A DNA stretch of 64,000 nucleotides from Betaproteobacteria bacterium (GCA_013298765.1 JAAFJA010000008.1:62001-126000); one strand, 5' to 3'; positions 25,305 to 35,081 are shown, counted from the first letter of the stretch. Notes: a model not told the origin generated them from the letters alone. Program-made: numbers and translations.

Positions 25305-26825
25305 TCACCGCACTTGCCCAACAAACCCCTTCATCAATTCATCCAACACCGCCCTGCCCTTCGCGCCTCGCGCGTTGTCGTGGTTTAGGAATAGGACGAC
25401 AACTTGTGCCTCGCCGCTGGCGTCGGGCAGATAGCCCGCGACGCTGGTGACGTTGCGTAGACCGCCGGTTTTCATGCGGCCGATTTCGTTGGCGGGGGTG
25501 TCTTTGAGGCGATTGCGCATTGCGCCGTCGATGCCGACGATGGGCAGGCTCATCATGAATTCGCTCGCCCATTTGCTTGCGTGCGCGGCGCGTAGCGTTT
25601 GCGCGAGGGTCATTGGCGCGATCATTTCTTTTCGTGAGAGGCCCGAGCCGTTTTCGATGACGAGGCCCGTGTCGTCGATGCTTTTTTCACGAAGCCATGT
25701 GCGAACGACGGCATCGGCGCGCGCTGCGGTGGGGGCGCTTTTCTCTAGCTTCGTAAGCGCGTCGCTCGCTAGCGCGCCCATCGTGAGATAGGCGCTGCGC
25801 GTCATTGCGTTATCGCTTCGTTTGTTGATATCGCGATTGAATTCGGCGAGCGTTCGTGAATCGACGTTGGCAATGGTTCTGACGGGCGGGTCGCCCGCGT
25901 TTGCGCTACGCGTGGGCGCGATGCCTTCTCGCGCGCGACCGCTCCATTGCCCGCCGAGCGATTTCCACAGGGCGCGAGTGACGCGCTCTACGTAATCCGT
26001 TCGATCAATGATGTTGATCTCTGTGGCGATGTTGCAATTCTTTGGAAAGGTGCCGAGGAGCGCAACGCGAATTTCGCCGCTCGCGAGTTTGTCAACGCGC
26101 GGGATTTTCCAATCGTCTTCCCAGAGCGCGCAGCTCTTTTCAACCAGCATCATTTCGGAAACGAATTGCACGCCGTCCATCAACGGGCCAAACACGACGC
26201 GCACTTCTTTTTCGTCCGAGGCGATGGCGAGCTGATTGAGATTGCTGCCCAGCATTAGCGCATCGGGAATCACGTTGTAGCGAAATTCGGGCGATTCATC
26301 GAAGGGGGGATCGCCTTCGTACGGGCGCGGCGGTTGGAAAAATTCGCGATCTACGATGAGATCGCCCTCGATCACACGCACGCCCTGCGCGCGAAGCGTG
26401 CGGAGCATCGATTCCAGCGCGTCGATGGAGAGCTCATCCGCGCCGCCGCCGACCAGGGCTAGATCGCCGCGAAGTGTGTCGCCGCGTTGCTCCGCACGGG
26501 TTACGAGGGTTGTTTTGGGGCGGTAAGACGGTTTGAGCGTTTCGAGCGCGACGATGGAGGTCAACACCTTGATCGTGGATGCCGGCTGCATGGCACGCGT
26601 TGCCTGCCGCTGCCACGTCACGCGACCGTCGCGAAGGCGAAGGACCACGCCGCCGAGCGCGTCTTCCGGGATTTGCGCTTCGCGGAGCTTCGCGAGTGCG
26701 GGTTCTGGGATTGCACTTGCGGCATCTCGCGGCGCTTGCAGGTGTGCGCAGCCGCTCATGAGCGCCATCGCGATGAATGCGACTAACCAATGCGTGCCGG
26801 ATTTTCGAGTGAGTGTTTTCGCCAT
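25305..26825 (-). CDS. dacB: PBP4-type D-Ala-D-Ala carboxypeptidase/endopeptidase lipoprotein
   Basis: Peptidase family S13 enzyme that trims or cuts peptidoglycan peptides in the periplasm. The lipobox LMSGC places lipidated C26. Catalytic motifs are S83-T-I-K86, KRSDNAM (SxN) and KTGGLRN (KTG). About 506 residues fits the family, with the inserted domains between the SxxK and SxN motifs. Most DacB proteins are soluble, so lipoprotein anchoring is a variation. It ends the accessory island on its left side and stands alone. Confidence 0.92.
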   Translation of the reverse strand: MAKTLTRKSGTHWLVAFIAMALMSGCAHLQAPRDAASAIPEPALAKLREAQIPEDALGGVVLRLRDGRVTWQRQATRAMQPASTIKVLTSIVALETLKPSYRPKTTLVTRAEQRGDTLRGDLALVGGGADELSIDALESMLRTLRAQGVRVIEGDLIVDREFFQPPRPYEGDPPFDESPEFRYNVIPDALMLGSNLNQLAIASDEKEVRVVFGPLMDGVQFVSEMMLVEKSCALWEDDWKIPRVDKLASGEIRVALLGTFPKNCNIATEINIIDRTDYVERVTRALWKSLGGQWSGRAREGIAPTRSANAGDPPVRTIANVDSRTLAEFNRDINKRSDNAMTRSAYLTMGALASDALTKLEKSAPTAARADAVVRTWLREKSIDDTGLVIENGSGLSRKEMIAPMTLAQTLRAAHASKWASEFMMSLPIVGIDGAMRNRLKDTPANEIGRMKTGGLRNVTSVAGYLPDASGEAQVVVLFLNHDNARGAKGRAVLDELMKGFVGQVR

Positions 26826-27046
26826 GATGGGATGCTACGAGAGGTTTCCCGCCGTCGGCGCGCGAGCAATATCGGATGACGAAATTGGCATGGTGACTGT
26901 GTGATCGCCCGATTTCTTTGGCTAAAACGGCTAAATTCATATTTTCACGGCGCGACCGCTTCGTTAATTTTTAATTCGAGATTTACTTTTTCGTCATCTA
27001 GACCCATTTAAAACGTCGATCACATGGAATTCCTTTCAACTTAGGT

Positions 27047-27163
27047 GTTCCCCTTAATGCTGCGTGGCGTTGTCCGTTTTCCGCTACCGCTTTCATGCAA
27101 TTTCGGCAACGCGGGACGTATCAATTGACACAAAAGTCGTCGAGCGCGTGTAATAAGGGGAAC
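27047..27163 (+). promoter_or_regulatory. Promoter and inverted repeat before the TonB receptor gene
   Basis: TTGACA at 27125-27130 and TGTAAT at 27149-27154, 18 bases apart, form a likely sigma-70 promoter. A 10-bp inverted repeat GTTCCCCTTA / TAAGGGGAAC has its arms at 27047-27056 and 27154-27163, so the right arm abuts the -10. This may be an operator or simply a long hairpin. The whole gap 26826-27287 has no supported gene. Confidence 0.5.
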
Positions 27164-27287
27164 CAGTTGAGTACCAGTTGCAATTGGGCACCGGGCGGAA
27201 TCAAGCAATGTTTGGGGCGTTGCGAAACTCGTGTGTTGCAGCTGGGTAAAGCGGGCAAGTCAATAACCTTCTACGAGAGGATTACCA

Positions 27288-30176
27288 GTGAAACTGAAGA
27301 AACTTACCTACGGGATCGCGCTATCGCTGATTGCTGCGCCGATCGCGTTTGCTCAAACCGCGCCGAACACGCCGCAAAAAGTTGAGCGTGTGGAGATTAC
27401 GGGCTCCAGCATCAAGCGCATCGCCAACGAAGGCGCGCTACCACTACAAATCATCACGCGTGCAGAACTTGAACGCGAAGGCATCACCACGGCTGAGCAG
27501 CTCGTTTTGAGCCTGAGCACGAACGGCAACGGCCTTGACAACTTAGCGTCAAACGCAGACGTCGTGGGCGGCGCGCAACGCGGCAACAACGGCGCAACCA
27601 GCGCAAACTTACGCGGCCAAGGCAGCAATGCAACGCTGATTCTTTTGAATGGTCGCCGCGTGGCGGCGCACGGGTTGAACGGCGGCACGGTTGATTTGAA
27701 CCAAATTCCGATGGCGGCAATTTCGCGCATCGAGGTATTGAAAGATGGCGCGTCTGCGATTTACGGGACTGACGCAATCGGTGGCGTAATCAACTTCATT
27801 CTTCGTAATGATTACACCGGCATCAGCGCGAACGTAACGGCCGACGTCACCGAAGCGGGCGGCGGCAATATCTTTAACGGAAGCATCCTTGGCGGCTTTG
27901 GTGATCTGAAAAAGGATGGCTTCAACGTCATGGCATCGTTGTCGGTGCGCGACGCGAAAGCGCTCCGCGGCGATCAACGTGATTTCGTCAATACTTTTCA
28001 GCCAGATCGCGGCTTGAGCGTTGATACTCGCGGAACGCCGTTCGCAACGATTTTCCCGCTCGCAGGAACGCTCTTCCCTGCGGCGGCTAACTTTCCGCTG
28101 ATTCCCGGTAGCACCACAGTTCGCTACAGCGGCGGCTTGAATATCCTTGACCTGCCGGGTCAAGCGGGATGTAGCAGCATCCCTGGACAAGCGCCATACG
28201 CGGACTTGCTCTGGAACACGCCGAGCGCAGCCCTCGCGTGCGCATGGGACACGGGGAAAGCAGCCGTTTTGCAACAGCCGATCCAGACCACGAGTTTCGT
28301 GGGGCGCGGCACGCTGAAGCTCGGTGAACATCAAGTGGTGGGTGAGGTCGTCGCCTCCGAATCCGATTCGGCGAAGCGGTTTTCGAATCTGCAATTGACG
28401 CCAAACACCACGACGCAACAATTGCGTTATCCACGAAATTCATTCTCGCAAGCGAGCTACGACCGCGTGTTTAATGCACTGCTCGCAGCATTCCCAACGA
28501 CGATTACTGAGGCGCAACGCGGACAATCGCTCGCCTACCGTTGGCGCTGTATCGAATGCGGACCGCGCGAAATTGAGACCAATGCGAAAACACAACGATT
28601 CGCGTTGAATGCTGAAGGCCCACTCTTCGGCGGCTGGGATTACCGCGCCGGTATTTCGCAGGCGACTAGCGAAGCGAAATCAACGCTTGGCAATGGCTAC
28701 TACTTCCGTGGCACCACGGCGACCGGTGCAAGCGATGGCGGCCCTGGCATCATTCCGGCGCTCAATAGCGGCCGCATTGACATCTTCCTGCCCGCAGGTC
28801 AGCGCCAAAGCGCAGACGGCCTCGCTGCACTCCAAGAAGCCTCAGCGCGCGGCGTGGTGCTTTACGGCGGGAAATTCACGATGACGCAAACCGATGCCTC
28901 GGCAAGCGGTCCGGTGTTCAAGCTGCCTGCAGGTGACATCATGGCCGCCGTCGGTGTTGATTTCCGCACAGAGAAATACAAGTTCAACGGCGATGAGCGT
29001 GATCTCGCGAATCAGCGCATCATCATCGCAGCGCCGTTTGATCAGACCAACGTGCTTTTGGGTGCGAAGCGCGACGTGACTGCGTTCTACGGCGAGCTCC
29101 TCGTGCCGGTGGTTAAAGGGCTTGAAGTCACTCTGGCAATGCGCCAAGACAAGTACGACGGCTTTGGCACTACCAGTAACCCGAAAGCCTCGGCGCTTTG
29201 GAAACCAACGAACAGCTTGCTTTTCCGCGGCTCCTACAGCACGGGCTTCCGCGTACCGACGTTTAACCAGCTCTACAACGGTGCTGCTGAATCGCTGTTC
29301 ACAGGAACGACCCTCGTCGATCCTCTGACCTGCCCGGGCGGTCGTCCAAACACGACTCAACCTGGATGCGCTTTCATTGATCGTGGGGCCAACATCATCA
29401 ACGGCGGCAAGCCAGATCTCGGACCGGAAGAGGCAAAAATGTCCTCCCTCGGCTTTGTTTGGGAACCCGCACCGAACTTGAGCATCGGTCTTGATTGGTG
29501 GGACATTGAGCGCACGGGCACGATTCAAATCCTGTCCCTCACGCAGCTGATCGATAACTATCGCTTCTTCCCAGAGCGCTTCATTCGCGACACCTCAGGC
29601 AAACTGATCGCTGTGGATCAGCGTTGGGTCAATGCAGGTTCGTCGCAAACGGCTGGTATCGAAGTGAGTCTGCGTGGCGGATTTGATGCGGTTGGCGCAC
29701 GCTGGACGACTGGTTTGGATGGCACCTATCTCACCAAGAAGCGCTCACGCGTTGTCGCGGGCGTGCCCTACGGGCCAAGTGAAATTGGTCAATTCAGCTT
29801 CGCGGGCGATCTCGGGCTGCGCTGGAAGCACAGTGCTTGGGTGAGCTACAAGCGCGGCGCTTGGACTGGCACGTTGAGCCAAACCTTCCGCGCGGGCTAC
29901 AACGATCAAGTGCTTCCTGGCGTTGCATCGGGTGCAGTGGTGCCACCGAACTGGAATCCGAAGGTTGCGAGCTACACGACTTATAACCTGTCGGCCACTT
30001 ACAGCGGCATCAAAAACTTGACAATCACCGGCTTGGTGAAAAACGTGCTCGATAAGGATCCACCGTTTGCAATCACCTACGATAGCAACGGCGGTTCGGG
30101 CAGCTCATGGGAGCCACGCGTTGCTGACCCCCGCGGTCGTGCATTCGTGTTGAGCTTGGGCTATCAGTTCAAGTAA
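27288..30176 (+). CDS. TonB-dependent outer-membrane receptor
   Basis: 962-residue receptor. A signal peptide runs to about AFA at 22; VERVEITGSSIKRI opens the plug, and LRGQGSNATLILLNGRRVA and RIEVLKDGASAIYGTDAIGG complete it. The remainder is the beta-barrel, ending FVLSLGYQFK. GTG is the start, with GAGAGG seven bases before. The long form without a carboxypeptidase-like N-terminal domain is typical of peptide/carbohydrate receptors in proteobacteria rather than siderophore receptors. The downstream genes encode secreted peptidoglycan- or peptide-cutting enzymes, suggesting but not proving a peptide cargo. An intrinsic terminator follows, so coupling is not by read-through alone. Confidence 0.93.
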   Translation: MKLKKLTYGIALSLIAAPIAFAQTAPNTPQKVERVEITGSSIKRIANEGALPLQIITRAELEREGITTAEQLVLSLSTNGNGLDNLASNADVVGGAQRGNNGATSANLRGQGSNATLILLNGRRVAAHGLNGGTVDLNQIPMAAISRIEVLKDGASAIYGTDAIGGVINFILRNDYTGISANVTADVTEAGGGNIFNGSILGGFGDLKKDGFNVMASLSVRDAKALRGDQRDFVNTFQPDRGLSVDTRGTPFATIFPLAGTLFPAAANFPLIPGSTTVRYSGGLNILDLPGQAGCSSIPGQAPYADLLWNTPSAALACAWDTGKAAVLQQPIQTTSFVGRGTLKLGEHQVVGEVVASESDSAKRFSNLQLTPNTTTQQLRYPRNSFSQASYDRVFNALLAAFPTTITEAQRGQSLAYRWRCIECGPREIETNAKTQRFALNAEGPLFGGWDYRAGISQATSEAKSTLGNGYYFRGTTATGASDGGPGIIPALNSGRIDIFLPAGQRQSADGLAALQEASARGVVLYGGKFTMTQTDASASGPVFKLPAGDIMAAVGVDFRTEKYKFNGDERDLANQRIIIAAPFDQTNVLLGAKRDVTAFYGELLVPVVKGLEVTLAMRQDKYDGFGTTSNPKASALWKPTNSLLFRGSYSTGFRVPTFNQLYNGAAESLFTGTTLVDPLTCPGGRPNTTQPGCAFIDRGANIINGGKPDLGPEEAKMSSLGFVWEPAPNLSIGLDWWDIERTGTIQILSLTQLIDNYRFFPERFIRDTSGKLIAVDQRWVNAGSSQTAGIEVSLRGGFDAVGARWTTGLDGTYLTKKRSRVVAGVPYGPSEIGQFSFAGDLGLRWKHSAWVSYKRGAWTGTLSQTFRAGYNDQVLPGVASGAVVPPNWNPKVASYTTYNLSATYSGIKNLTITGLVKNVLDKDPPFAITYDSNGGSGSSWEPRVADPRGRAFVLSLGYQFK

Positions 30177-30193
30177 CCCGTAACCAGAGCAAG

Positions 30194-30226
30194 AAGCCGG
30201 AGCGCTAAAACGTTCCGGCTTTTTTA
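30194..30226 (+). terminator. Rho-independent terminator after the TonB receptor gene
   Basis: AAGCCGGA and TCCGGCTT form an eight-pair GC-rich stem, continued into CG pairs around an AAAA-containing loop, and a run TTTTTTATT follows. It begins 18 bases after the receptor stop codon. Confidence 0.88.
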
Positions 30227-30239
30227 TTGGAGCGCCCCG

Positions 30240-31334
30240 ATGAATCGGGCAAGACGAACGATTACTTCTATTCCGCTTGCTGCAATAATTGGCGGCTCGC
30301 CCCAATTAACGTTGGGTCAAACCGGCAAGTCTGTACCAAAATCAGCAGTACAAACGGCGAGCGAATCGGGCAACCGTCGGTCTACGCGTCCCCCGCGCCT
30401 TCGTCGCGGCGACGTCGTCGCGCTGATCAACCCCGGCGGCGTTGTCAGCGAAGCCAATGTCGAACGTGCCGTCGCGAACGCAGAGAGTTTGGGCTTAGTC
30501 CCCAAACTTGGGCGCAACCTGCGTCTCAAATATGGTGGCTATGCCGGCAGCGCCCTCGAGCGAGTGGATGACTTACACGCCGCATGGCGTGATCCTGACG
30601 TGAAAGCCATTTGGTCAGTGCGTGGCGGCTCGGGTACTGCGCAAATCCTTCCGCTTGTCGATTTCGCGCTTTTGCGCGCGATGCCAAAAGTGTTGATGGG
30701 GTTTTCTGACATGACAGCGCTTCTTAACGCTGTTGCCGCCCATGCAGGCCTCATCACTTTCCACACGCCGAGCGGTATCTCAACACTCTCACCGTATTCG
30801 CGTAGAAACATTGAACAGATTCTTTTTGACGCGCCTGAAAACTACGCGATGCTCCCTGCGCTCGAAAACGAAGCGCGTAGCGGCGCTGAACCCGAGTACG
30901 CGGTGCGCACACAACGTGGCGGGCGAGTTGAGGGTGAATTGGTGGGTGGCAATCTGGCCGTTTTCGCGTCGCTCGTGGGCACAGCTTACATGCCCTCGCT
31001 TGCAAACAAAATTTTGTTTCTGGAAGAAATCAACGAAGCGCCCTATCGCATTGATCGAATGCTGACTCAGCTCGTGCAAGCCATGACGCATACAAAGCAA
31101 TTTCCGGCGGCCACCCTATTCGGCGTGTGTCGCCGTTGTGAAGCGACAGATGGCGAGGCGTCACTCACGCTGCAAGAGGTGATTCGGGATTACGCGACGA
31201 GCCAACCCGGTCCGGTCGCCAGCGGCTATTCGTTCGGGCATATCGCCGCACAGATGAGCTTACCCATTGGCGTGCGCGCGGCGCTCGACACCTACGAGCG
31301 ATCGCTCACGCTCATCGATCCCGCTGTGTCGTAA
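30240..31334 (+). CDS. S66-family LD-carboxypeptidase, exported
   Basis: 364 residues. The catalytic triad of the S66 (LdcA/MccF) family can be placed: S156 in MGFSDMTALL, E262 in FLEEINEAPYRIDRML and H334 in GYSFGHIAAQMSLPIG. The N-terminus RRTITSIPLAAIIGG looks like a Tat or Sec signal, so it probably acts in the periplasm, whereas E. coli LdcA is cytoplasmic. LdcA removes D-Ala from tetrapeptides; MccF relatives cut acylated nucleotides, so the substrate is open. It begins 14 bp after the TonB gene terminator. Confidence 0.85.
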   Translation: MNRARRTITSIPLAAIIGGSPQLTLGQTGKSVPKSAVQTASESGNRRSTRPPRLRRGDVVALINPGGVVSEANVERAVANAESLGLVPKLGRNLRLKYGGYAGSALERVDDLHAAWRDPDVKAIWSVRGGSGTAQILPLVDFALLRAMPKVLMGFSDMTALLNAVAAHAGLITFHTPSGISTLSPYSRRNIEQILFDAPENYAMLPALENEARSGAEPEYAVRTQRGGRVEGELVGGNLAVFASLVGTAYMPSLANKILFLEEINEAPYRIDRMLTQLVQAMTHTKQFPAATLFGVCRRCEATDGEASLTLQEVIRDYATSQPGPVASGYSFGHIAAQMSLPIGVRAALDTYERSLTLIDPAVS

Positions 31335-31341
31335 GGAAACG

Positions 31342-32757
31342 CTACGCGATGGCAGCGCGGTGGATGGCAGTGAGAATTTCTTCTTCGTAGCGATACATGG
31401 CTGAAAAGCGCCCCTTGTTGAGCCCGGGATCGCTTGCCGTTCCACCGACCAAGAAAACCATGCCATCGCCGCGTGACGGATCAAGCGCGAATGCAGAGGT
31501 TAAGCCGTAGGCGTTGCCTAAGTGCCCTACGCCTTTGAAGCCGCCGCCGTCAACAAGGCGATCACCACGCCGACCTTCTGAAACGTCAAGAAAAATCTGT
31601 GGCCCGAGCGCCCAGGCGTTGAAGAGACCGCCCTCGCCTTCGTCATCTTCTGCTCGATTGCCTTTGCCATCGAGCGCAGTTCGGCTGTAGCGCCATTGCT
31701 CAGTGAAAAGCGTCGCGACCGCACGCTCGCTCAATACGCTGCGCCCATCAACCTGCCCACGGTTCATGAGCATCGTCATCGTACGTCCGAGATCACGCAG
31801 CGAAACTCGAAGCCCGCCCTGCGGGCCGAACACCGAGCCGTTAGTGCCAACTACATACGCGTCTGTCGCGCGCGGCTTGGGCGCGTCTCGCGAATAGTCA
31901 TCCACTTGAGGCACCCAAGGCCCCGAGGTATCCCAGCGCTCACGACCATTCACGTCAGTTCGCTTCCGATACAGCGTTGCAACGCGCGCGAGTTGCGCCG
32001 ATGCGAGTGAGGCTGGGTCAAATGTGGCCGTCACGCCCAAGGGCGCGAACAATTCACGCTCCATCAAGCGGTCAAAGCGAACTCGGGTTGCGCACTCCAT
32101 CACCGTCGCAATCATGCCGAACGCGAAGTTGCAGTAGCTGAAGTATTGGCCCGGCGCACGACGCTTCGCCCACATTTCGCCCTTGCCAAATCGCGCGCTA
32201 CCGGGAAGCCATACGTCGCGAAGCGCCACCGTTTCGGGAAAGTTGTAGCCACCCCCATCACGAAGCGATGACGTGTGCGAGAGCAGCATTCGAAGCGAAA
32301 TCGGCGACGTGGGGAAATGCGGATTTCTGAGCGGGTATCCGAGGTAATCGCTGATATCGCGATCTAGATCCAACACCGCTTGGTCCGCCAGCTTAACTGC
32401 GACCATCGCAACAAACATCTTCGAGATCGAAGCGATGCGATACAAGGAATCCGGTGTTGCCTCGACGCCGCGACGCGCATCGTTTGCATCAATTCGCGCG
32501 AATCCCATCGCGTTTTCATAAACGATCTTGCCACCCCGCATTGCGAGCGCGGCGATACTCGAAAGCTCTCTTCCAGGCGATTGCGAAATCGAGAGGAGCG
32601 CGGCATCGAGTTCAGGCAACGGGCGCGGCGGTGTACGTTTCATGCGGCTCGTAGTTTCAGGTTCGGTCGAGATTTTCTGGGTGGTGCAGGCAACGAGGCT
32701 TGTCGCAGCGGCTGCGACAAGCAGCCCACGTCGCGTGATCCGGCAAGCGATGGTCAA
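31342..32757 (-). CDS. Beta-lactamase-fold serine hydrolase, Tat lipoprotein
   Basis: 471 residues. RRGLLVAAAATSLVAC combines a twin-arginine motif with a lipobox cysteine (C24). The class C-like active site is S110-I-S-K113 (SxxK), with YCNFAFG as the YxN motif and HLGNAYG in place of the KTG box. Such proteins include D-amino-acid amidases, esterases and penicillin-binding-like enzymes, so the substrate is unclear. Its start overlaps the end of the amidase gene at 32754 by four bases, so the two are translated together. Confidence 0.85.
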   Translation of the reverse strand: MTIACRITRRGLLVAAAATSLVACTTQKISTEPETTSRMKRTPPRPLPELDAALLSISQSPGRELSSIAALAMRGGKIVYENAMGFARIDANDARRGVEATPDSLYRIASISKMFVAMVAVKLADQAVLDLDRDISDYLGYPLRNPHFPTSPISLRMLLSHTSSLRDGGGYNFPETVALRDVWLPGSARFGKGEMWAKRRAPGQYFSYCNFAFGMIATVMECATRVRFDRLMERELFAPLGVTATFDPASLASAQLARVATLYRKRTDVNGRERWDTSGPWVPQVDDYSRDAPKPRATDAYVVGTNGSVFGPQGGLRVSLRDLGRTMTMLMNRGQVDGRSVLSERAVATLFTEQWRYSRTALDGKGNRAEDDEGEGGLFNAWALGPQIFLDVSEGRRGDRLVDGGGFKGVGHLGNAYGLTSAFALDPSRGDGMVFLVGGTASDPGLNKGRFSAMYRYEEEILTAIHRAAIA

Positions 32758-33650
32758 GGCTTCTTCTCCGAAGCAACTGGGCGCACGCGAAATCCATCAG
32801 CGCGGGTCGCAACGTCGAGGAGCGCCGCAGTTTCGGCGTCTAGCAGCCCATCAAATTTCGCTTGGCGATACTTCATCTGAAACGCCTCAACCGCGTTCTT
32901 GGTCGTTTGGTCATACGTATTCGTTCCCGGAACATTGAAGCCATGCGCGGTGAGCTTTTGTTGCAGCCACGCTACGTCAGGCAGCTTCGCTTCAAACTCT
33001 CGCTGCTTCGCGGCGACCATCGCCTCATCCGGCCAGGGAATGATTCCCTCATCAGCAAAGCGCTTCCAGGGAAACTTTGGCCCTGGATCGTTTTTGCGAC
33101 CTGGCGCAATATCGCTATGTCCCACGACGCGATCTGGGCGAATCTGGTGTTCCTTTACGATTCCTTTGGTGAGCGCGATGACGAGATCGATTTGCTCTTT
33201 CGGAAAATCGTGCCAGATGCGGCCCTCTGGCGTATCGGTGTAGCCCTTGCCGACGATCTCGATACCGATCGAGCTCGCATTGAGCCCAGCTGCGCCTTTC
33301 CAGTGGCTCACGCCCGCGTGAAACGCGCGGCGGTGTTCCGCAACAAACTGATAGATCTTCGGCGGGACGCCATTCTCAGGCTCAGTCACAAGATAGTGCG
33401 AACTTACCGCGCCGAGCGTCAATACTCGAATTGATGCCTCATTATTGATTGTTGTGAAGTGCAAGACGAGGTGCTGCGCACGCGAATCCTGGCTCAGTGA
33501 ACGATGACTCGCCACATCAATCTCGAGCGCGCGGAGGTACTTAGGCTCGTCCGGAATCTGCAAAGTGGAACAACCGGCCACAAACGCCGCCGCGAACAGA
33601 GCAGTCGCTAACGTCTTCAAACGGGGGGAGTACATGAGCGCGCGCATCAA
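32754..33650 (-). CDS. amiD: N-acetylmuramoyl-L-alanine amidase, AmiD-like lipoprotein
   Basis: 298 residues. AAFVAGCSTL is a lipobox (C27). The Amidase_2 zinc site is formed by HLVLHFT, the AFHAGVSHW loop and GHSDIAPGRKNDPGPKFPW, and the GIEIVG strand holds the catalytic glutamate. Residues 220-285 form a peptidoglycan-binding domain (QQKLTAHGFNVPGTNTYD). AmiD cleaves the MurNAc-L-Ala bond of free muropeptides at the outer membrane. It is the first gene of a two-gene unit with the serine hydrolase. Confidence 0.92.
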   Translation of the reverse strand: MMRALMYSPRLKTLATALFAAAFVAGCSTLQIPDEPKYLRALEIDVASHRSLSQDSRAQHLVLHFTTINNEASIRVLTLGAVSSHYLVTEPENGVPPKIYQFVAEHRRAFHAGVSHWKGAAGLNASSIGIEIVGKGYTDTPEGRIWHDFPKEQIDLVIALTKGIVKEHQIRPDRVVGHSDIAPGRKNDPGPKFPWKRFADEGIIPWPDEAMVAAKQREFEAKLPDVAWLQQKLTAHGFNVPGTNTYDQTTKNAVEAFQMKYRQAKFDGLLDAETAALLDVATRADGFRVRPVASEKKP

Positions 33651-33785
33651 GATTTATTCGTCGCGAAAGGAAACCGGTGATTGTTGCACTCGTTGAAATC
33701 AATTGCTTTGCCAAATTCGCATCGAGTCAGCCTACCGCCGCGAGCACGCGATAGACTAAGGCGACAACATTGATCGGGGTTCTTC

Positions 33786-35024
33786 GTGGCGCTCACCTAC
33801 ATCTGGTGCGGATTCTTCATCGTTGGTTTCCTTGCCGCGCTCGCGCAATGGATTTTCCTGGGCGATGCAACAGTATTCAAGAAGGTTATCGACGGCACGT
33901 TTGAGTCGGCGAAGATTGCCGTCATGGACATCTCCTTGCCACTGGCGGGGGTGATGACGTTTTGGCTCGGGATTCTTGCCATTGGCGAGAAAGCGGGCGC
34001 GATTCAAGTGATCTCGCGGGTGCTCTCGCCCTTCTTTTCGCGATTGTTCCCGGAGGTGCCGCGCGATCATCCGGCGACCGGTCACATGGTGATGAATTAC
34101 TCCGCGAACTTCCTCGGACTGGATAACGCGGCGACGCCGTTTGGCTTGAAGGCCATGCAAAGTTTGCAAGACCTCAATCCACAGAAAGACACGGCGAGTA
34201 ACGCCCAGTTGATGTTTTTGGTCATCCAAACAGCCGGGCTCACCTTGGTGCCCCTGTCGGTGATCGCGCAGCGCGCTGTGTTGGGCGCGAAAGATCCTTC
34301 GGATATTTTCATTCCGACCCTCATCGCGACGTATGTCGGCACCCTGGTTGCCGTGCTCGCGGTCTGCCTCAAACAGCGGATCAAGATTCTTGATCCCGTG
34401 CTTCTTGGCGGCATCGGCATCATCAGCTCGCTGCTGTTTGGCATGGTTTACTACTTCGTAAACTATTTGACTCGCGAAGAAATTGAGCTCGTATCGAAGG
34501 TGGTCGCAAATTTGATTCTGTTTGGAATCATCATTACCTTCATCCTGTTAGGTCTCAGGCGTAAAGTAAATGTGTACGAGGCATTCATTGAGGGCGCGAA
34601 GGGCGGTATCGAAACAGCGCTCATGATCATTCCGTATCTGGTGGGAATGCTCGTTGCGATTAGCGTACTTAGGAATTCCGGGGTGCTCGGAATGATTGTG
34701 CAAGGCTTCACTTGGCTGTTTGCGTCGCTCGGATTCAATACCGATTTCACACCTGCGCTGCCTACTGCACTCATGAAATCAGTCTCTGGAAGCGGTGCCC
34801 GCGCCATGATGATCGACGCACTCAAAACGTACGGCGTGGACTCATTTGTCGGTCGCCTAACTTCCATCATGCAGGGCTCGTCCGACACCACGCTCTACAT
34901 CATTGCGCTTTACTTCGGGGCTGTGAAAATAACGCGCACACGCTATGCGGTACCGTTCGGGTTGCTGGCAGATCTCGCCGGTGTGATTGCGGCCATCTGG
35001 GTGGCCTATTTGTTCTTCGGCTGA
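33786..35024 (+). CDS. SpmA-SpmB-type nucleoside-recognition membrane protein
   Basis: 412 residues with about ten membrane segments. Two gate-like (nucleoside recognition) domains lie in tandem: the first includes ATGHMVMNYSANFLGLDNAATPFG and the second KSVSGSGARAMMIDALKTYG with MQGSSDTTLY. This is the fused form of Bacillus SpmA and SpmB, found in many proteobacteria that make no spores, where the function is unknown. GTG is the start codon. A histidine-kinase gene follows 57 bp downstream. Confidence 0.9.
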   Translation: MALTYIWCGFFIVGFLAALAQWIFLGDATVFKKVIDGTFESAKIAVMDISLPLAGVMTFWLGILAIGEKAGAIQVISRVLSPFFSRLFPEVPRDHPATGHMVMNYSANFLGLDNAATPFGLKAMQSLQDLNPQKDTASNAQLMFLVIQTAGLTLVPLSVIAQRAVLGAKDPSDIFIPTLIATYVGTLVAVLAVCLKQRIKILDPVLLGGIGIISSLLFGMVYYFVNYLTREEIELVSKVVANLILFGIIITFILLGLRRKVNVYEAFIEGAKGGIETALMIIPYLVGMLVAISVLRNSGVLGMIVQGFTWLFASLGFNTDFTPALPTALMKSVSGSGARAMMIDALKTYGVDSFVGRLTSIMQGSSDTTLYIIALYFGAVKITRTRYAVPFGLLADLAGVIAAIWVAYLFFG

Positions 35025-35081
35025 TTCTTCGCTCTTGGGAAGCGCTATCGCGGCAATTGGATTGATGAAGAGGACTTTCTT

